From Symbiodinium natans (lineage: Eukaryota > Sar > Dinophyceae > Suessiales > Symbiodiniaceae), in the NCBI GenBank assembly GCA_905221605.1, contig CAJNDS010002301.1, positions 1,365,692 through 1,429,691 on the forward strand: a stretch of 64,000 bases of DNA. Direction: 5' to 3'. This document shows positions 28,244 through 37,847 of this stretch, one piece after another; the stretch's first letter is position 1; every line of letters begins with the position of its first letter. The notes below the pieces were generated by a model. The model did not search any database. It saw only the letters and a program-made list of their open reading frames with translations, and was not told where the DNA came from. The position numbers and the translations under genes were made by a program.

Positions 28244-28306
28244 AGGTGACGACCCAAAGCCCTCCAAGAGCCGAGCTCTCGCTGTGCCAGGGTCGGCGTC
28301 AGGTGT
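28244..28306 (+). CDS. possible terminal exon of the channel gene
   Basis: After CACCGAG the frame VTTQSPPRAELSLCQGRRQV ends at TGA. Its position after the coiled-coil exons fits a C-terminus, but no family match supports it. Confidence 0.4.
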
Positions 28307-28680
28307 GATGCCGCTCGGACCTTTAGACGGATGGGCGTTTAGGGTTTAGGGTTTAGGGTTTTGGGGTTTTAGGGTTGTGGATAGTTTCCTAAATTAGGTC
28401 CCTTTTTGGGTTACCCATTATAAGGCGGCGCCCTTTAAGAGGGATCTCAAAAAGGGACCCTGATTTAGAGAACTACCCTTATGTTGGCCCTAGAAGTTTC
28501 AGAATCAACCCTATAAAACGGGCCTTTTTTTTCAGGGGTTATAGGGTATAGTAGCCCATGCTGGTATAAGGTGCAATCAGGGCTCGAGGATGTTGTCACC
28601 ATGTGCTTCATGGACCTTCATGAATATACTGTCTGATCTTTCCTTGTCAGTTTTTTGGTTATTTAATCAGGGGTGTGTTG

Positions 28681-28748
28681 CAGGGTTGCTACCCTAAACC
28701 CTAAACCCTAAACCCTAAACCCTAAACCCTAACCCTAAACCCTAAACC
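28681..28748 (-). repeat. CCCTAAA array
   Basis: About nine units directly upstream of the exon-like island at 28751. Confidence 0.9.
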
Positions 28749-28750
28749 CC

Positions 28751-28799
28751 CTTGACGACTATCGTCCCTTCAACGTCAAGGGATCTTATGCTCCCGGCA
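28751..28799 (+). CDS. exon-like island
   Basis: Frame LDDYRPFNVKGSYAPG before a GTAAAG donor. Unrecognised. Confidence 0.45.
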
Positions 28800-29017
28800 G
28801 TAAAGCTCTGAAGGCTTCCCTTCAAGGGACGCTCCCTTAAAAATATCGGCCCGCATCTTCCCTTTCAGAGGGGGCCCTTAGGGCCCTCAAGGGGTTGGGA
28901 CTTGCGGTGTCAAGAGCATCTCGGTTTTGGGGCTGGTGACTTAAGGTGACCCCTCGGAGAGCTCTGGATTTTCTGGCCTTTCCCCCTAAAAGCCCGAGGC
29001 GCCCAAAAACCCTACAG

Positions 29018-29062
29018 CAGCTTTGGAGCTCCACGCTGTCAGCCCCGGCACCCTACTTGGAG
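29018..29062 (+). CDS. exon upstream of a family-1 intron
   Basis: Acceptor CTACAG, 15 codons QLWSSTLSAPAPYLE, donor GTTCAT. It joins in phase 0 to 29200 across a complete family-1 element. Product unknown. Confidence 0.6.
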
Positions 29063-29200
29063 GTTCATGGGACTTAATAACTACTTAGAACTGGGCTTAT
29101 AACCCTACTTATAATACCCCTAAAGGGCCTTATAGGGGTTATCCCAGTAGGGTTATAAGCCCAGTTATAAGTGGCTATTAAGTCCCATGAGCCTTCAAGT
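29055..29200 (+). mobile_element. family-1 element forming a whole intron
   Basis: ACTTGGAGGTTCATGGGACT at the left, AGTCCCATGAGCCTTCAAGT at the right, flanked by TAC on both sides. The GT-AG intron 29063-29199 (137 nt) lies inside it, and both flanking exons are open in the same phase. Confidence 0.75.
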
Positions 29201-29253
29201 ACACATCAAACACCGCCAAAAGTCCCAGCCAAGAAGGCAAGCCTTGGCAGCGC
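29200..29253 (+). CDS. exon downstream of a family-1 intron
   Basis: Starts after CTTCAAG, reads YTSNTAKSPSQEGKPWQR, and ends at a GTTAGG donor. Confidence 0.6.
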
Positions 29254-29337
29254 GTTAGGAAATGCCTTCTGCCTTGTTTTCCGTTCAAGGTTCCCATTAT
29301 ACAGAAACCAACCTCTAAGTGCCATTTGGGTGTGTTA

Positions 29338-29450
29338 TTTAGGGTTTAGGGTTTAGAGTTTAGGGCTTAGGGTTTAGGATTTAGGATTTAGGGTTTAGGG
29401 TTTAGGGTGTAGGGTTTAGGGTTTAGGGTGTAGGGTTTAGGGTTTAGGGC
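29338..29450 (+). repeat. TTTAGGG array with GTGTAGGG variants
   Basis: About 15 units, several with A-to-G or T changes. It begins downstream of the exon at 29200. Confidence 0.85.
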
Positions 29451-29517
29451 AAAGTAACCAACTCCCAAAAATACCAGATGATTCCTGGGGCTCCCGGAAG
29501 CAAGCGCTTCGGCCCAG

Positions 29518-29583
29518 GAGCTCTCCGGTGAAAGGATGGTAGCGAAGCCGGCGAGGCTTCCCGATCTCGGTTTACTGCGAACT
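29518..29583 (+). CDS. exon upstream of a family-5 intron
   Basis: Acceptor GGCCCAG, 22 codons ELSGERMVAKPARLPDLGLL then RT, followed by a GC donor that is the first base pair of a family-5 element. Confidence 0.6.
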
Positions 29584-29728
29584 GCTTAAGAACCCCCCCC
29601 CCAAAAAAAAAAAGAGACAAAAATAAAGATATTCTTCGTTATAAGGGTAGTATGTTCTTCCTTATAAGGTGAATATAGGGATTATAATTATTTATTTTTT
29701 TTTTTTTTTGGGGGGGGGTTCTTAAGCA
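29584..29728 (+). mobile_element. family-5 element forming a GC-AG intron
   Basis: GCTTAAGAACCCCCCCCC at the left, GGGGGGGGGTTCTTAAGC at the right, with A-rich and T-rich arms that also pair. With 13 trailing bases it makes a GC-AG intron 29584-29741, and the flanking exons are both in phase 0. Relatives: 12559-12690, 22078-22148, 42321-42427. Confidence 0.75.
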
Positions 29729-29741
29729 AATAGTGGTTTAG

Positions 29742-29830
29742 GTCTTCTTATCAATGACCTCCTGTGTCAGCGAGCGCTGTCGAGCATCATTTCTGCTGAC
29801 AAGAGGACGAGTGGACCTATCCGAAATCCA
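29742..29830 (+). CDS. exon downstream of a family-5 intron
   Basis: After GGTTTAG the in-phase frame reads VFLSMTSCVSERCRASFLLT then RGRVDLSEI. A second frame (LLINDLLCQRALSSII) is also open, so the frame is not certain. Confidence 0.5.
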
Positions 29831-29899
29831 ACCGAACCCTAAATGCTAAACCCCTAAGCCTGAACCCTAAACCCTATGGCCCTATAACCAATATTCACA

Positions 29900-30140
29900 A
29901 CTATCGCAGTCTTGTCAGAAAATCGCAAGCCGAGCCTGCCAACAATCGGTGGCGTGTGGCTTTCGTGGGTTTCGCCAAGCACGGCGCGGATGCAGCGCAG
30001 CTCAAGCGAAGGGCGCCATGCTCGTGGAGTCCTTGCAAGCCGAGCAGAAGACCTGCTTGGCTAAAGCAAGGGGTTGAAAGCAAGTTGTGCTTGATAGCTG
30101 TTGCGCTGCCAGCTTGCATTGAATTGCGCCGTGTATGAAC
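29900..30140. other. unique block open in both strands, not called as a gene
   Basis: The plus strand reads AFVGFAKHGADAAQLKRR and the minus strand is open for 80 codons. It may hold an exon, but neither frame is clearly better. Confidence 0.3.
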
Positions 30141-30246
30141 CAAACCTCCCGGAAGCGTTTCGGGTGAAGTCTTAGCATGGTTCAGGTCCTCCCAAAATAT
30201 TCCTAAACCCTAAACCCTAAACCCTAAACCCTAAACCCTAAACCAG

Positions 30247-30356
30247 GCGGGAACTCCAGCAATTGCACGGCCTGCGTGCGCAACGCCCTTGTCTTCTTGG
30301 GACTGCAACAGCTTGCTTTCAATCTCATCTCCACCCGCGCATGTACAGTACGCACC
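30247..30356 (+). CDS. exon split by a family-2 element, left part
   Basis: Acceptor AACCAG, frame GNSSNCTACVRNALVFLGLQ then QLAFNLISTRACTVRT. A hydrophobic stretch (ALVFLGLQQLAFNLI) could be membrane-associated. It is preceded by a CCCTAAA array and ends where a family-2 element begins. Confidence 0.6.
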
Positions 30357-30508
30357 GTACCTTGGGGACCAAGTGAACCCTAAATTTGGGATGACATACC
30401 CTATACAACTATAATCCCAGCAGGGTAGATGAACTAAACCCTAAACCCTTATAAACCCTAAACCCTAAACCCGAAATCCTTTTAGGGCTATTGTGGTACC
30501 CAAAGTAG
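30357..30508 (+). mobile_element. family-2 element with CCCTAAA insert, between two open frames
   Basis: GTACCTTGGGGACCAAGTGAACCC at its left end (first 20: GTACCTTGGGGACCAAGTGA) and TTTTAGGG..GGTACCCAAAGTAG at its right. Its middle has gained CCCTAAA units. Removal joins TVRT to GILSRDV in frame. Confidence 0.65.
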
Positions 30509-30593
30509 GCATTTTGAGCCGGGATGTCCGAGACATGGCCCCGGGCATCACGCAAATGAATTTGGGCTTCCGGCTCCCGCAGAGTGACACCTC
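30509..30593 (+). CDS. exon split by a family-2 element, right part
   Basis: Frame (G)ILSRDVRDMAPGITQMNLG then FRLPQ, with a GTGACA donor. Polar and protein-like; unknown family. Confidence 0.6.
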
Positions 30594-30688
30594 TATGACC
30601 CAGAGTCGGCCCTCATTTCCTCTTTTTTTCCCCTTTCAAGGATTTAGGGTTTAGGGTTTAGGGTTTAGGGTTTAGGGTTTAGGGTTGA

Positions 30689-30772
30689 CCCCGAATATAT
30701 TACAGACCCCCAACTAGTAGGATCCCCTTACAAAAGGACCCCAATAAGGTACCCCCTATTTTGGGAAATACA
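30689..30772. mobile_element. family-8 element
   Basis: Contains CCCCCAACTAGTAGGATCCC, ACCCCAATAAGGTACCCC and TATTTTGGGAAATAC, shared with 9283-9345, 11797-11890 (opposite strand), 47482-47585 and 56603-56690. Confidence 0.55.
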
Positions 30773-30892
30773 CCTATCTCCTTTCCCTTTTCAAGGCGAC
30801 GAAGTCTCCCCGTATAACCCCCTCGCAAAAAGGGTATCCTTCTTATCCCTAGGTTGCTCTTGGGTCTAGTTGTGGTCTCAGAAGGCTCATGG

Positions 30893-30960
30893 GCCCTGCC
30901 CACATGCGCTTCGTTTTGAGAGCAGCAAAGCAACTGGCCAACGCCTTGCCTTCCCTTGCA
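30893..30960 (+). CDS. possible exon
   Basis: Frame AHMRFVLRAAKQLANALPSL is open and helical, ending near a GCAGTGTAG. Weak evidence. Confidence 0.35.
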
Positions 30961-31218
30961 GTGTAGCCGCCGCAACCTTTTTATACTCCTAGCCAGGGAA
31001 ATTCAAAACATAAGTTCATCAGATGCGGATCGTTGATCTTCTTTTTCACATCCACCTTACCCGCAACCCTGAACCTGGGGGTTCTTGTTGACTCTCGCTC
31101 TCATATGGCGGTTTATGTGGATAACATGAGTGAGATTCTAATGTCCATACTCGCATACTGGTAATTCTAGGAACGGGTATGCTCGTCAACTGCCACGCGC
31201 ACATGAGCACACACACAC

Positions 31219-31350
<132 letters not shown>

Positions 31351-31608
31351 ATAGATATATCCTTTTTTATATAATATTGCGTTTAGTTTACGTTGTGTAA
31401 TTCACTGCAAATTCTTGTCATGTAAGCGCCATCGATGCTTTGCGTTGACAGCTGCGCCTCTCTGCACCTTCGGCGCATGTACAGACACCAGGGATCCAGG
31501 GCCACATCGGAAAACGGGGGGACGGGACGAGGGGGGCGGGCAACCGCAAGAAGCCCTACAACCCTCGACCCTATACACTCATATGAAGGCCAGGTGCCCC
31601 TAAAGTGC

Positions 31609-31670
31609 GGGTTTAGGGTTTAGGGTTTAGGGTTTAGGGTTTAGGGTTTAGGGTTTAGGGTTTAGGGTTT
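31609..31670 (+). repeat. TTTAGGG array followed by poly-C
   Basis: Nine perfect units, then a run of about 18 C. Confidence 0.9.
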
Positions 31671-31693
31671 ACCCCCCCCCCCCCCCCCATTTC

Positions 31694-31769
31694 AATTGGG
31701 AGCTTGCCTACGATGATCCTTGGTGGGCTCCGTCCTCGCCCCTCAGCTGCCAGCCAGGTCGACGCGCAG
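31694..31769 (+). CDS. exon-like island
   Basis: Frame NWELAYDDPWWAPSSPLSCQ then PGRR, ending at a GTACCC donor. Acceptor not clear. Confidence 0.4.
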
Positions 31770-32029
31770 GTACCCTTAACCCTGGGGACTGCCAAGCCCC
31801 GCTCAGATGCACCCTCAGCCCGACCCCTAAGGCAAGGACTCCTAGTTTAAGATATTTAGGGTTTAGGGTTTAGGGTTTAGGGATTTAGGCCCAAAGGCCT
31901 CTTATGATGAAAAGGTTTCTGGGCTGTCTTAAGCCTAAGGGGGGGACGCAAGTTGAGCCTTCAGAAGAAAGCTGGAACACTGGGAACCCTTTATGCCCTC
32001 CACTCAATATCCACTCTCAACCTTTTTTC

Positions 32030-32118
32030 TCCGCTGATGCCGCGGCAATGGCGCATCGAAACGCTGAGTTTAAGAACATCGGTCGGGGCCTCGGGCCCTC
32101 TCTCCGATGCGCTCATAG
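32030..32118 (+). CDS. possible exon
   Basis: Frame SADAAAMAHRNAEFKNIGRG then LGPSLRCAH, ending at GGTTTAGGG. Confidence 0.4.
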
Positions 32119-32632
32119 GGTTTAGGGTTTAGGGTTTAGGGAGATTCAGAAAACACCTGTTGTCAAGCTCCAGGGGTTGAGAGTTTTGGGGGTTATGGGT
32201 GTATGGGGTGTAGGGTTCTGGGTTGTGGGGTTTAGGGCTCATAGGGTGCAGGGGGGGAGAGGGGCAGGGCAACTTGTCGCATCTCTCGTCGTGGGGGGAC
32301 GACTTGCAGCCTTCTACTAAATGAGGGAAGTAGGTGGTGGTACCCTTTTCCGTGTTTTTGGTTCCAGGTTACCGAGGCAAGTAGGTGGTACTAGGTATTT
32401 CCCCTACTATGAACCAGTAAGCTTAGGCGAACTATGCTGGTGCTTTGTCGTTCTCTGGCTGTTCATCCCATCTTGCCACACTACCCCCCCCCCCCCCCCC
32501 CTTCCCATGTCACTGAGCCCACCACAAGTACCCTCAACCTTCAGGCCTCCCCCCGTCCCCCTAAGCCCTAACCCTAAACCCTAAAACCCTAGATGCCCGA
32601 CCCAGCCCACGACTCTCCCACGACTCTCCCAG

Positions 32633-32685
32633 GTGGTCAACGAACCCTGGTGGCTCAGAAGGAGTCACAACCTGAGTCGCACCGG
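32633..32685 (+). CDS. exon-like island
   Basis: Acceptor CTCCCAG, frame VVNEPWWLRRSHNLSRTG. The upstream GACTCTCCCA is duplicated. Confidence 0.45.
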
Positions 32686-32819
32686 AGCTCTCCACCATGC
32701 GCATACATAGTCATGCATCTTCGGGTTCAGGGTTTATAAGGTGTGTGCATGTACATATTTATATAATATGTGTGTATATATTTGTATATATTGCCTGTAT
32801 GGATTCAAGACCTGAAAGG

Positions 32820-33270
32820 TGCCGGTACGCCCTCCCTCCTAATCTCTTAACACGATACTCGAAGGCCTAAACTCCAATCCCTTTTTGACTAAACCCCTGA
32901 AATGCTGCAAACCCCTTGAAGCCCTTCTAGACCAGCCAAACCTTCTGAATCCTCTAAACCCTCTGCAAGCACTCTAGAGCCTCTAAACCCTCTTCACAGC
33001 CCTCTTCAGCCCTCTCCCGCTTCAGCCCTCTAGACCCTCTAGATCCTCCTGTATTCGATTCTAATTACATACACATTAATTAAAAACCTTTCATGTCACT
33101 TGCTTATAAATTAATTGCTTGGACTTGCCAAAAAGTTTGATGCATCCGAACCCTTATCAACCCTCTTCAACCCTCTTGAAGCCCTCCAAAGCCTCGAGAC
33201 CCTCTAAACCCTCATCCACGCTCTTCAAGCCTCATCACTTTCCAAACCTTCCAAATCCTCTAGACCCTCA
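32820..33270. other. CCCTCTAAA/CCCTCTTCA-type degenerate repeat, no gene
   Basis: Irregular repeats of CCCTCTTCAAGC and CCTCTAAACC spread over about 400 bp, related in style to the telomere-like units. No convincing frame. Confidence 0.45.
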
Positions 33271-33271
33271 T

Positions 33272-33370
33272 CTAGGTAGGCCCTTGGGATATTTTTTATA
33301 TTTTCCCTTTTGGGTTTAAGAGGAGCATGTTCAGGAAGTTTTTCAGAGGGGTGTAAGAGCTATCCTAGTC
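33272..33370 (+). mobile_element. family-6 element, GT...AG ended
   Basis: GTAGGCCCTTGGGATATTTT at the left and AGAGCTATCCTAG at the right, with the shared core TTCAGAGGGGTGTAAGAG. It has intron-type ends. Relatives: 40039-40119, 45793-45893, 52223-52322. Confidence 0.75.
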
Positions 33371-33379
33371 ATCAACCCT

Positions 33380-33450
33380 CAACAAGATCTCGTCCCCCCG
33401 AGGCCGGCCGGCGGAGTGCTCCCGTCACTGGACGCAGGCGGCCGCCACTG
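33380..33450 (+). CDS. exon-like island
   Basis: Frame QQDLVPPRPAGGVLPSLDAG then GRHW just after a family-6 element. Proline/glycine-rich. Confidence 0.4.
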
Positions 33451-33810
33451 GGGGTTTTGCGGTTTTGGGTTTAAGGCTTAAGGCTTAGGGTTCAGGGCTT
33501 AGGCTTCAGGGTTTTGGGTTTTGGGTTCAGGGTCTATTTGAATGTTGAGTATGTTTATGCAGAGTTCAGGATTTGCGGGGCTCCATGGCATCAAGATGCC
33601 GTTGGCCGGGTTGCTGCTAAGGGACTCATTTTCAGACGCCCGTACTGAGACAAGAAAACGTTAGTGCTTCCCAATGGTTGTTACTGGTTGCTTGCAGTAC
33701 GAAAAACTTGGCTTTAGTTCCTGTTAGAGCGGTGTACTTCATGTTCGGATTATATTCGGCTAACCCGAAGAAAGGGGCAGGGGTGCCTTAAACCCTGTAC
33801 CCCAACAAAG

Positions 33811-33870
33811 CCACAAGTGGGGTCGAAGATCGAAGTAGAGAGGGAGCTTAGAGTGCTGCTTCAACGTTTG
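33811..33870 (+). CDS. exon-like island
   Basis: Acceptor CAAAG, frame PQVGSKIEVERELRVLLQRL, donor GTCCCA. Helical. A CCCTAAA array starts 18 bp downstream. Confidence 0.55.
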
Positions 33871-33889
33871 GTCCCATATGACCATCCTA

Positions 33890-34003
33890 AACCCTAAACC
33901 CTGAACCTAAACCCTAAACCCTAAACCCTAAAACCTAAACCCTAAACCCTAAACCCTAAACCCTAAAACCTAAACCCTAAACCCTAAACCCTAAACCCTA
34001 TCC
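33890..34003 (-). repeat. CCCTAAA array
   Basis: About 16 units with a few CCTAAA/CCCTAAAA variants between two exon-like islands. Confidence 0.9.
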
Positions 34004-34034
34004 TACAAGCAAGGCCCTCCGTAGCTCGCTTGCA

Positions 34035-34117
34035 GGGGCGATAAACTCCTCAGCCCCGCAGCTTGAACTGCGGGGCGAGCCGGAAGGCGACCCAGTCTCT
34101 GAGCTGACCCTAGCGGA
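34035..34117 (+). CDS. exon-like island
   Basis: Acceptor GCTTGCAG, frame GAINSSAPQLELRGEPEGDP then VSELTLA, donor GTAGGG. CCCTAAA array upstream and TTTAGGG array downstream. Confidence 0.55.
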
Positions 34118-34118
34118 G

Positions 34119-34217
34119 TAGGGTTTAGGGTTTAGGGTTTAGGGTTTAGGGTTTAGGGTTTAGGGTTTAGGGTTTAGGGTTTAGGGTTTAGGGTTTAGGG
34201 TTTAGGGTTTAGGGTTT
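34119..34217 (+). repeat. TTTAGGG array
   Basis: Fourteen perfect units starting at the donor of the preceding exon. Confidence 0.9.
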
Positions 34218-34258
34218 ATGATACCGACAACCCCCCCCCCGCCCAAAGCACCGATCGC

Positions 34259-34297
34259 ATCTGAAGACAGAGCAGCAGCTGGTGGCCTTCGAACCTG
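34259..34297 (+). CDS. exon-like island
   Basis: Acceptor CCAAAG, frame HRSHLKTEQQLVAFEP, donor GTAGGA. Confidence 0.4.
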
Positions 34298-34414
34298 GTA
34301 GGATTAGGGGGATCCTTAAAAGGGAGCCCTTCTAAACAGGGAGCTTGTTGAGAGGGTCTATATCCCCAAGGGTCCTTTTCTAATCCTATCCCCTAGGCCC
34401 TAAACCCTACACAG

Positions 34415-34494
34415 ATCCTGTTGAAAGGCGGCAGCTCTGCCAGTGCGGCACCTGCTACGGTGTCTCCGTCCTCTCGCCCTGATTTCGCTGCATG
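34415..34494 (+). CDS. possible terminal exon
   Basis: Acceptor CTACACAG, frame ILLKGGSSASAAPATVSPSS then RPDFAA, stop TGA. Low-complexity Ser/Ala tail typical of a C-terminus. Confidence 0.5.
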
Positions 34495-34651
34495 AGGGTT
34501 TTCACGATTGTCGGAGGACTTGAGGATAGTAGTAGAAGCTGTGTATTAAAGCATTGAATTTAAATGCACCGCTACACCCCGGAAGCCCGAATAAAGCCTT
34601 TCAGGAATCCTCGGCCACACTGAATGCCTGAAGAGGTTTACAGGGTTCTAG

Positions 34652-34745
34652 GCTCAAGTTGATGAGCCACGGGCGCTGCAGCAGGCTTTCGCAGAAGCCG
34701 AGACAAATTCAGCCTGTCAGAGGCTTGTTTCGTGCGCACTCCCAG
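34652..34745 (+). CDS. exon-like island
   Basis: Frame AQVDEPRALQQAFAEAETNS then ACQRLVSCA after a TTCTAG acceptor. Helical. Confidence 0.45.
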
Positions 34746-34851
34746 GGTCCAGGAAAGCCCCTGAACCCTAACCTAAACCCTAAATTCTCAACCCTAAACC
34801 CTAAACCCTAAACCTTATAAACCTTATAAACCCGATGCCCTAAACCCTGAG

Positions 34852-34926
34852 CCTCTTCCCCTCGCATGGCGGCCAGGCGTGGGCCCTTCACTCCTCGCGC
34901 TCCGCCCCGGGCTTGCGTCCGATCCG
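34852..34926 (+). CDS. exon-like island
   Basis: Acceptor CCTGAG, frame SSPRMAARRGPFTPRAPPRA then CVRS, donor GGTTTAGC. CCCTAAA units upstream. Confidence 0.45.
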
Positions 34927-35390
34927 GTTTAGCATTCAGGTTGCACAGGGTTATATTTATGGGGTTTTCGTGCTTATAGTCTTGGCTGGGTATGCTCAGG
35001 GTTCCGGATGGGGTAGTGTTTCTGGGGTATACGGTTTGGGCTATACAGGGCTTCGGTTGTAGAGGTGTCAGGCTGTCTGGAATATCGGGATTCTGGGGAT
35101 CACAGGCACCTTGCGGTTTAGATCTCTTAGCGTTTCGTGTGGTGGAGAAGGGTTGTAGGGTTCAGGGTAGTTGGGGTTAGGGCAGGCTAAATGGTTTTGG
35201 GGTTCAGAGTTTATGGGCTTCAGCCTTCAGTGTTCAGGCATTCATGGCTCGTAAGGTTGAGGGTTTGCGGGCTGCGGGGTTTAGGGCGTCGCAGGGTCCA
35301 GAAACAGTTGCGTGCTGCTTCGCGCTTGTGCACGGCTGATGCGCGATCGAGGACTGCATGCACCGAACCCTCTCAGAGGCAGCACAGGGT

Positions 35391-35527
35391 TTAGGGTTTA
35401 GGGTTTAGGGGGGTATGGTTTAGGGTTTAGGGTTTAGGGTTTAGGGTTTAGGGTTTAGGGTTTAGGGTTTAGGGTTTAGGGTTTAGGGTTTAGGGTTTAG
35501 GGTTTAGGGTTTAGGGTTTAGGGTTTA
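35391..35527 (+). repeat. TTTAGGG array
   Basis: About 19 units, one interruption (GGGGTATGG), ending in TTTAGC at the acceptor of the next exon. Confidence 0.9.
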
Positions 35528-35528
35528 G

Positions 35529-35675
35529 CTTGATTGTGCCGATAGACCTCGGCATGCCGACGTCAAGGGACTTGTCCCCTTCCTCACCCTACAGTCCATC
35601 TGCCTGGCTGTGAAAAAACTCACAGTCTATAACTCCTATAAGCATTCCGAAGTGCTTTTCAAGCACTGCGAATGA
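35529..35675 (+). CDS. exon-like island, acceptor within the telomere-like unit
   Basis: The array's last TTTAG serves as acceptor. The frame LDCADRPRHADVKGLVPFLT then LQSICLAVKKLTVYNSYKHS and EVLFKHCE runs 48 codons to TGA. Unrecognised. Confidence 0.5.
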   Translation, partial: LDCADRPRHADVKGLVPFLTLQSICLAVKKLTVYNSYKHSEVLFKHCE

Positions 35676-35769
35676 CAAACTTAGTACATGCTAAATGTGA
35701 GTTTCCCAAGGACCCTACAAGCCTTATGGCTTATGGCTTTTCTGAGAGCAAGCACCGCTAGTCCTTAAA

Positions 35770-35860
35770 GTGCTCGAAATGCACCTGAGCTGTCCTGACA
35801 CGTCTAGACTGCAGGTCAAAGCAGCGGGGAATCCTCTCCGAGGTAGTGCGACTGCACCAC
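35770..35860 (+). CDS. possible exon
   Basis: Frame VLEMHLSCPDTSRLQVKAAG then NPLRGSATA. Confidence 0.4.
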
Positions 35861-36079
35861 CCAGAAGAGATTCAGGCTTTGGGCGGGGGTGGGGGGGGGG
35901 GTCCTGGGGCTTTCAGGGGAGTCTACTGTCTATTCGAAGCAGTTGTAGGGCTATTCTCTGTGATATAGGTTCTGCATCAACCCTGGGTTATTTGGGGGAA
36001 AACCGCATCATCTTGCCGGTGCGGGGTGGGCTGCATATCGGCGCACTACTGTATGGGGGTGTCTAGGGAGTTTCCTAAG

Positions 36080-36220
36080 TTCAACTTCCAGGGATCCACC
36101 CTACAAGCGCTCCATACCCATAAGCAGGGCAATAAGAGCCAGGATTGCTACATCCGGGCCATTACAAGATTGGAGATCCTCGTCCCAACCGCAGGCATAC
36201 TCCGGAAGCCCCAAACCTGA
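36080..36220 (+). CDS. exon-like island
   Basis: Acceptor CCTAAG, frame FNFQGSTLQALHTHKQGNKS then QDCYIRAITRLEILVPTAGI and LRKPQT, stop TGA. A CCCTAAA array follows. Confidence 0.5.
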   Translation, partial: FNFQGSTLQALHTHKQGNKSQDCYIRAITRLEILVPTAGILRKPQT

Positions 36221-36242
36221 CGAGAGCACCTGTCAATCCGAG

Positions 36243-36359
36243 ACCCTAAACCCTAAACCCTAAACCCTAAACCCTAAACCCTAAACCCTAAACCCTAAAC
36301 CCTAAACCCTAAACCCTAAACCCTAAACCCTAAACCCTAAACCCTAAACCCTAAACCCT
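36243..36359 (-). repeat. CCCTAAA array
   Basis: Sixteen perfect units, ending 10 bp before the next exon. Confidence 0.95.
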
Positions 36360-36369
36360 TGACCCTGAG

Positions 36370-36487
36370 CCTACAAAAGAAGCATAAAAGCAATCATTTG
36401 AAAGCCCGAAACCTTCCCGCTGGCGTGACCAGTGCTTTCCGCCAGGCTTGCAACCTTGGCAGCGATCTTACCACTTTGTTTAGCAGG
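36370..36487 (+). CDS. exon flanked by CCCTAAA upstream and GTTTAGGG donor
   Basis: Acceptor CCTGAG, frame LQKKHKSNHLKARNLPAGVT then SAFRQACNLGSDLTTLFS, ending AGCAGG|GTTTAGGG. The donor is the array's first unit. Confidence 0.6.
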
Positions 36488-36727
36488 GTTTAGGGTTTAG
36501 GGTTTAGGGTTTTGGGTTGAGGGTTTGGGGTTTGGGGTTTAGGGTTTTAGGGTTTGGGGTCCTGCTGGTTTCTCCTGCGTTAGGCGACCACATGGTACAT
36601 GGCCTCTGGGGCTGGGTTGTGAAGATGGGAACTGGGTCCGTAGAGCAACGTCAAGCCCAGAAGCAAAGTCCCCTGCTCATCCACCATGCATGTACAACCA
36701 GTTGCGCAGCGTGTTTGTCTTCCGCAG

Positions 36728-36800
36728 TGTCTCCGACGAAGCCGATCGACACGACTCGCCTAGGATACCATCTCATATACCAGCATATAATAAAGCGTGA
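36728..36800 (+). CDS. exon-like island
   Basis: Acceptor TTCCGCAG, frame SPTKPIDTTRLGYHLIYQHI then IKRE. Confidence 0.45.
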
Positions 36801-37024
36801 ACCCTAACCCCTGGGTGTTTTCGTTGAGATTCGTTGCGTTGTACCTTTGTTTTGTTTGTTTTTTTTTCTTGGGCGCCGGGGGGGGGGGGGGGTTCTCCTT
36901 TCGAAAGGGCGCGCCCACATCCAATGCCTTCGTGCCTTACGAACTCTGACTTCCTAAGTACTAAGTACGTCCCAGTACCTTGCATCCTACATTCTCCAAG
37001 GCCCCAAATCTGCGCGGGAAAGCA

Positions 37025-37085
37025 GAAATGAAGCTGCTGCGGCAAAACGCCCAGCCGCGGACTTGGAATTTCATCTGTGGGAGGG
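37025..37085 (+). CDS. exon-like island
   Basis: Acceptor AAAGCAG, frame MKLLRQNAQPRTWNFICGR, donor GTGGGA. Confidence 0.5.
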
Positions 37086-37267
37086 GTGGGAGGGTTGGAT
37101 TTAGATTGTTTGGCTTTGGAGGGTTTAGAGCTTCGAGGTTTTACAGCATTAGGGTTGAAGAGCAGCAAATTAGTTAGGTGCCCAGAACAGGAACTACAAT
37201 TTGGGCGTCCACCTACGGTTTGTAGTGGAGTGTAGAGACCCTAAACACTTCATACGTGGCCTTGCAG

Positions 37268-37440
37268 GACGACATGCATAGTGTACGCGATCTATTTACA
37301 TTATGTGCAATGTTGACATCATACACGCACATGTTTGCATGGTGTATGTTGTATACATCATAGACATCATATATTGTACATGTCTTATGCGTAAATAACT
37401 TCTCTATGTCGTAAAAAACTTATCAAAGTATACAGCATGA
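37268..37440 (+). other. uncertain open frame within CATAC/ATGT-rich DNA
   Basis: After CTTGCAG the frame DDMHSVRDLFTLCAMLTSYT is open, but the surrounding ATACATCATA repeats make it weak; a GTGTAC donor lies after 13 nt. Confidence 0.25.
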
Positions 37441-37500
37441 ACTCCAAGTCCAAACCTTTAGCTCGTGTCTTTGTGGATCCCTATAACTCCTGGGAACCTT

Positions 37501-37547
37501 ATGCCCTCCATGAAGTATGACAAGGGCCGCCAGGGCGAGGTCCCCCG
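37501..37547 (+). CDS. exon-like island
   Basis: Frame MPSMKYDKGRQGEVPR with a clean GTAAAC donor. Basic. Confidence 0.5.
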
Positions 37548-37847
37548 GTAAACCCCCATCAAGCAGACAAGTCCTTTGCCAGTTACTTCCTATAGGTTGC
37601 CGGAGACCTACTGAGGCCTAGATTTTTTAGCGGTGAGGTGCTCGCTTCACATATAAGCACCTTTAAGACAAGGGGTGCTTTTGTTCCCAGGCTACTCTAG
37701 GAAAACTTCCTCATCAACCCTCCTCAATGTTCCGATAACAATGGCATACAATGGCCTGTATACCCTTGATTCTGGGTCATGATGGGCTAACGAGTACCTA
37801 AACCCTAAACCCTTAACCCTTGACCCTCAACCCTTGACCCGACTCAG

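Noticed and set aside
29901-30143. 80-codon minus-strand and 60-codon plus-strand frames
   Set aside because: Overlapping GC-rich frames of equal quality with no splice or start support.
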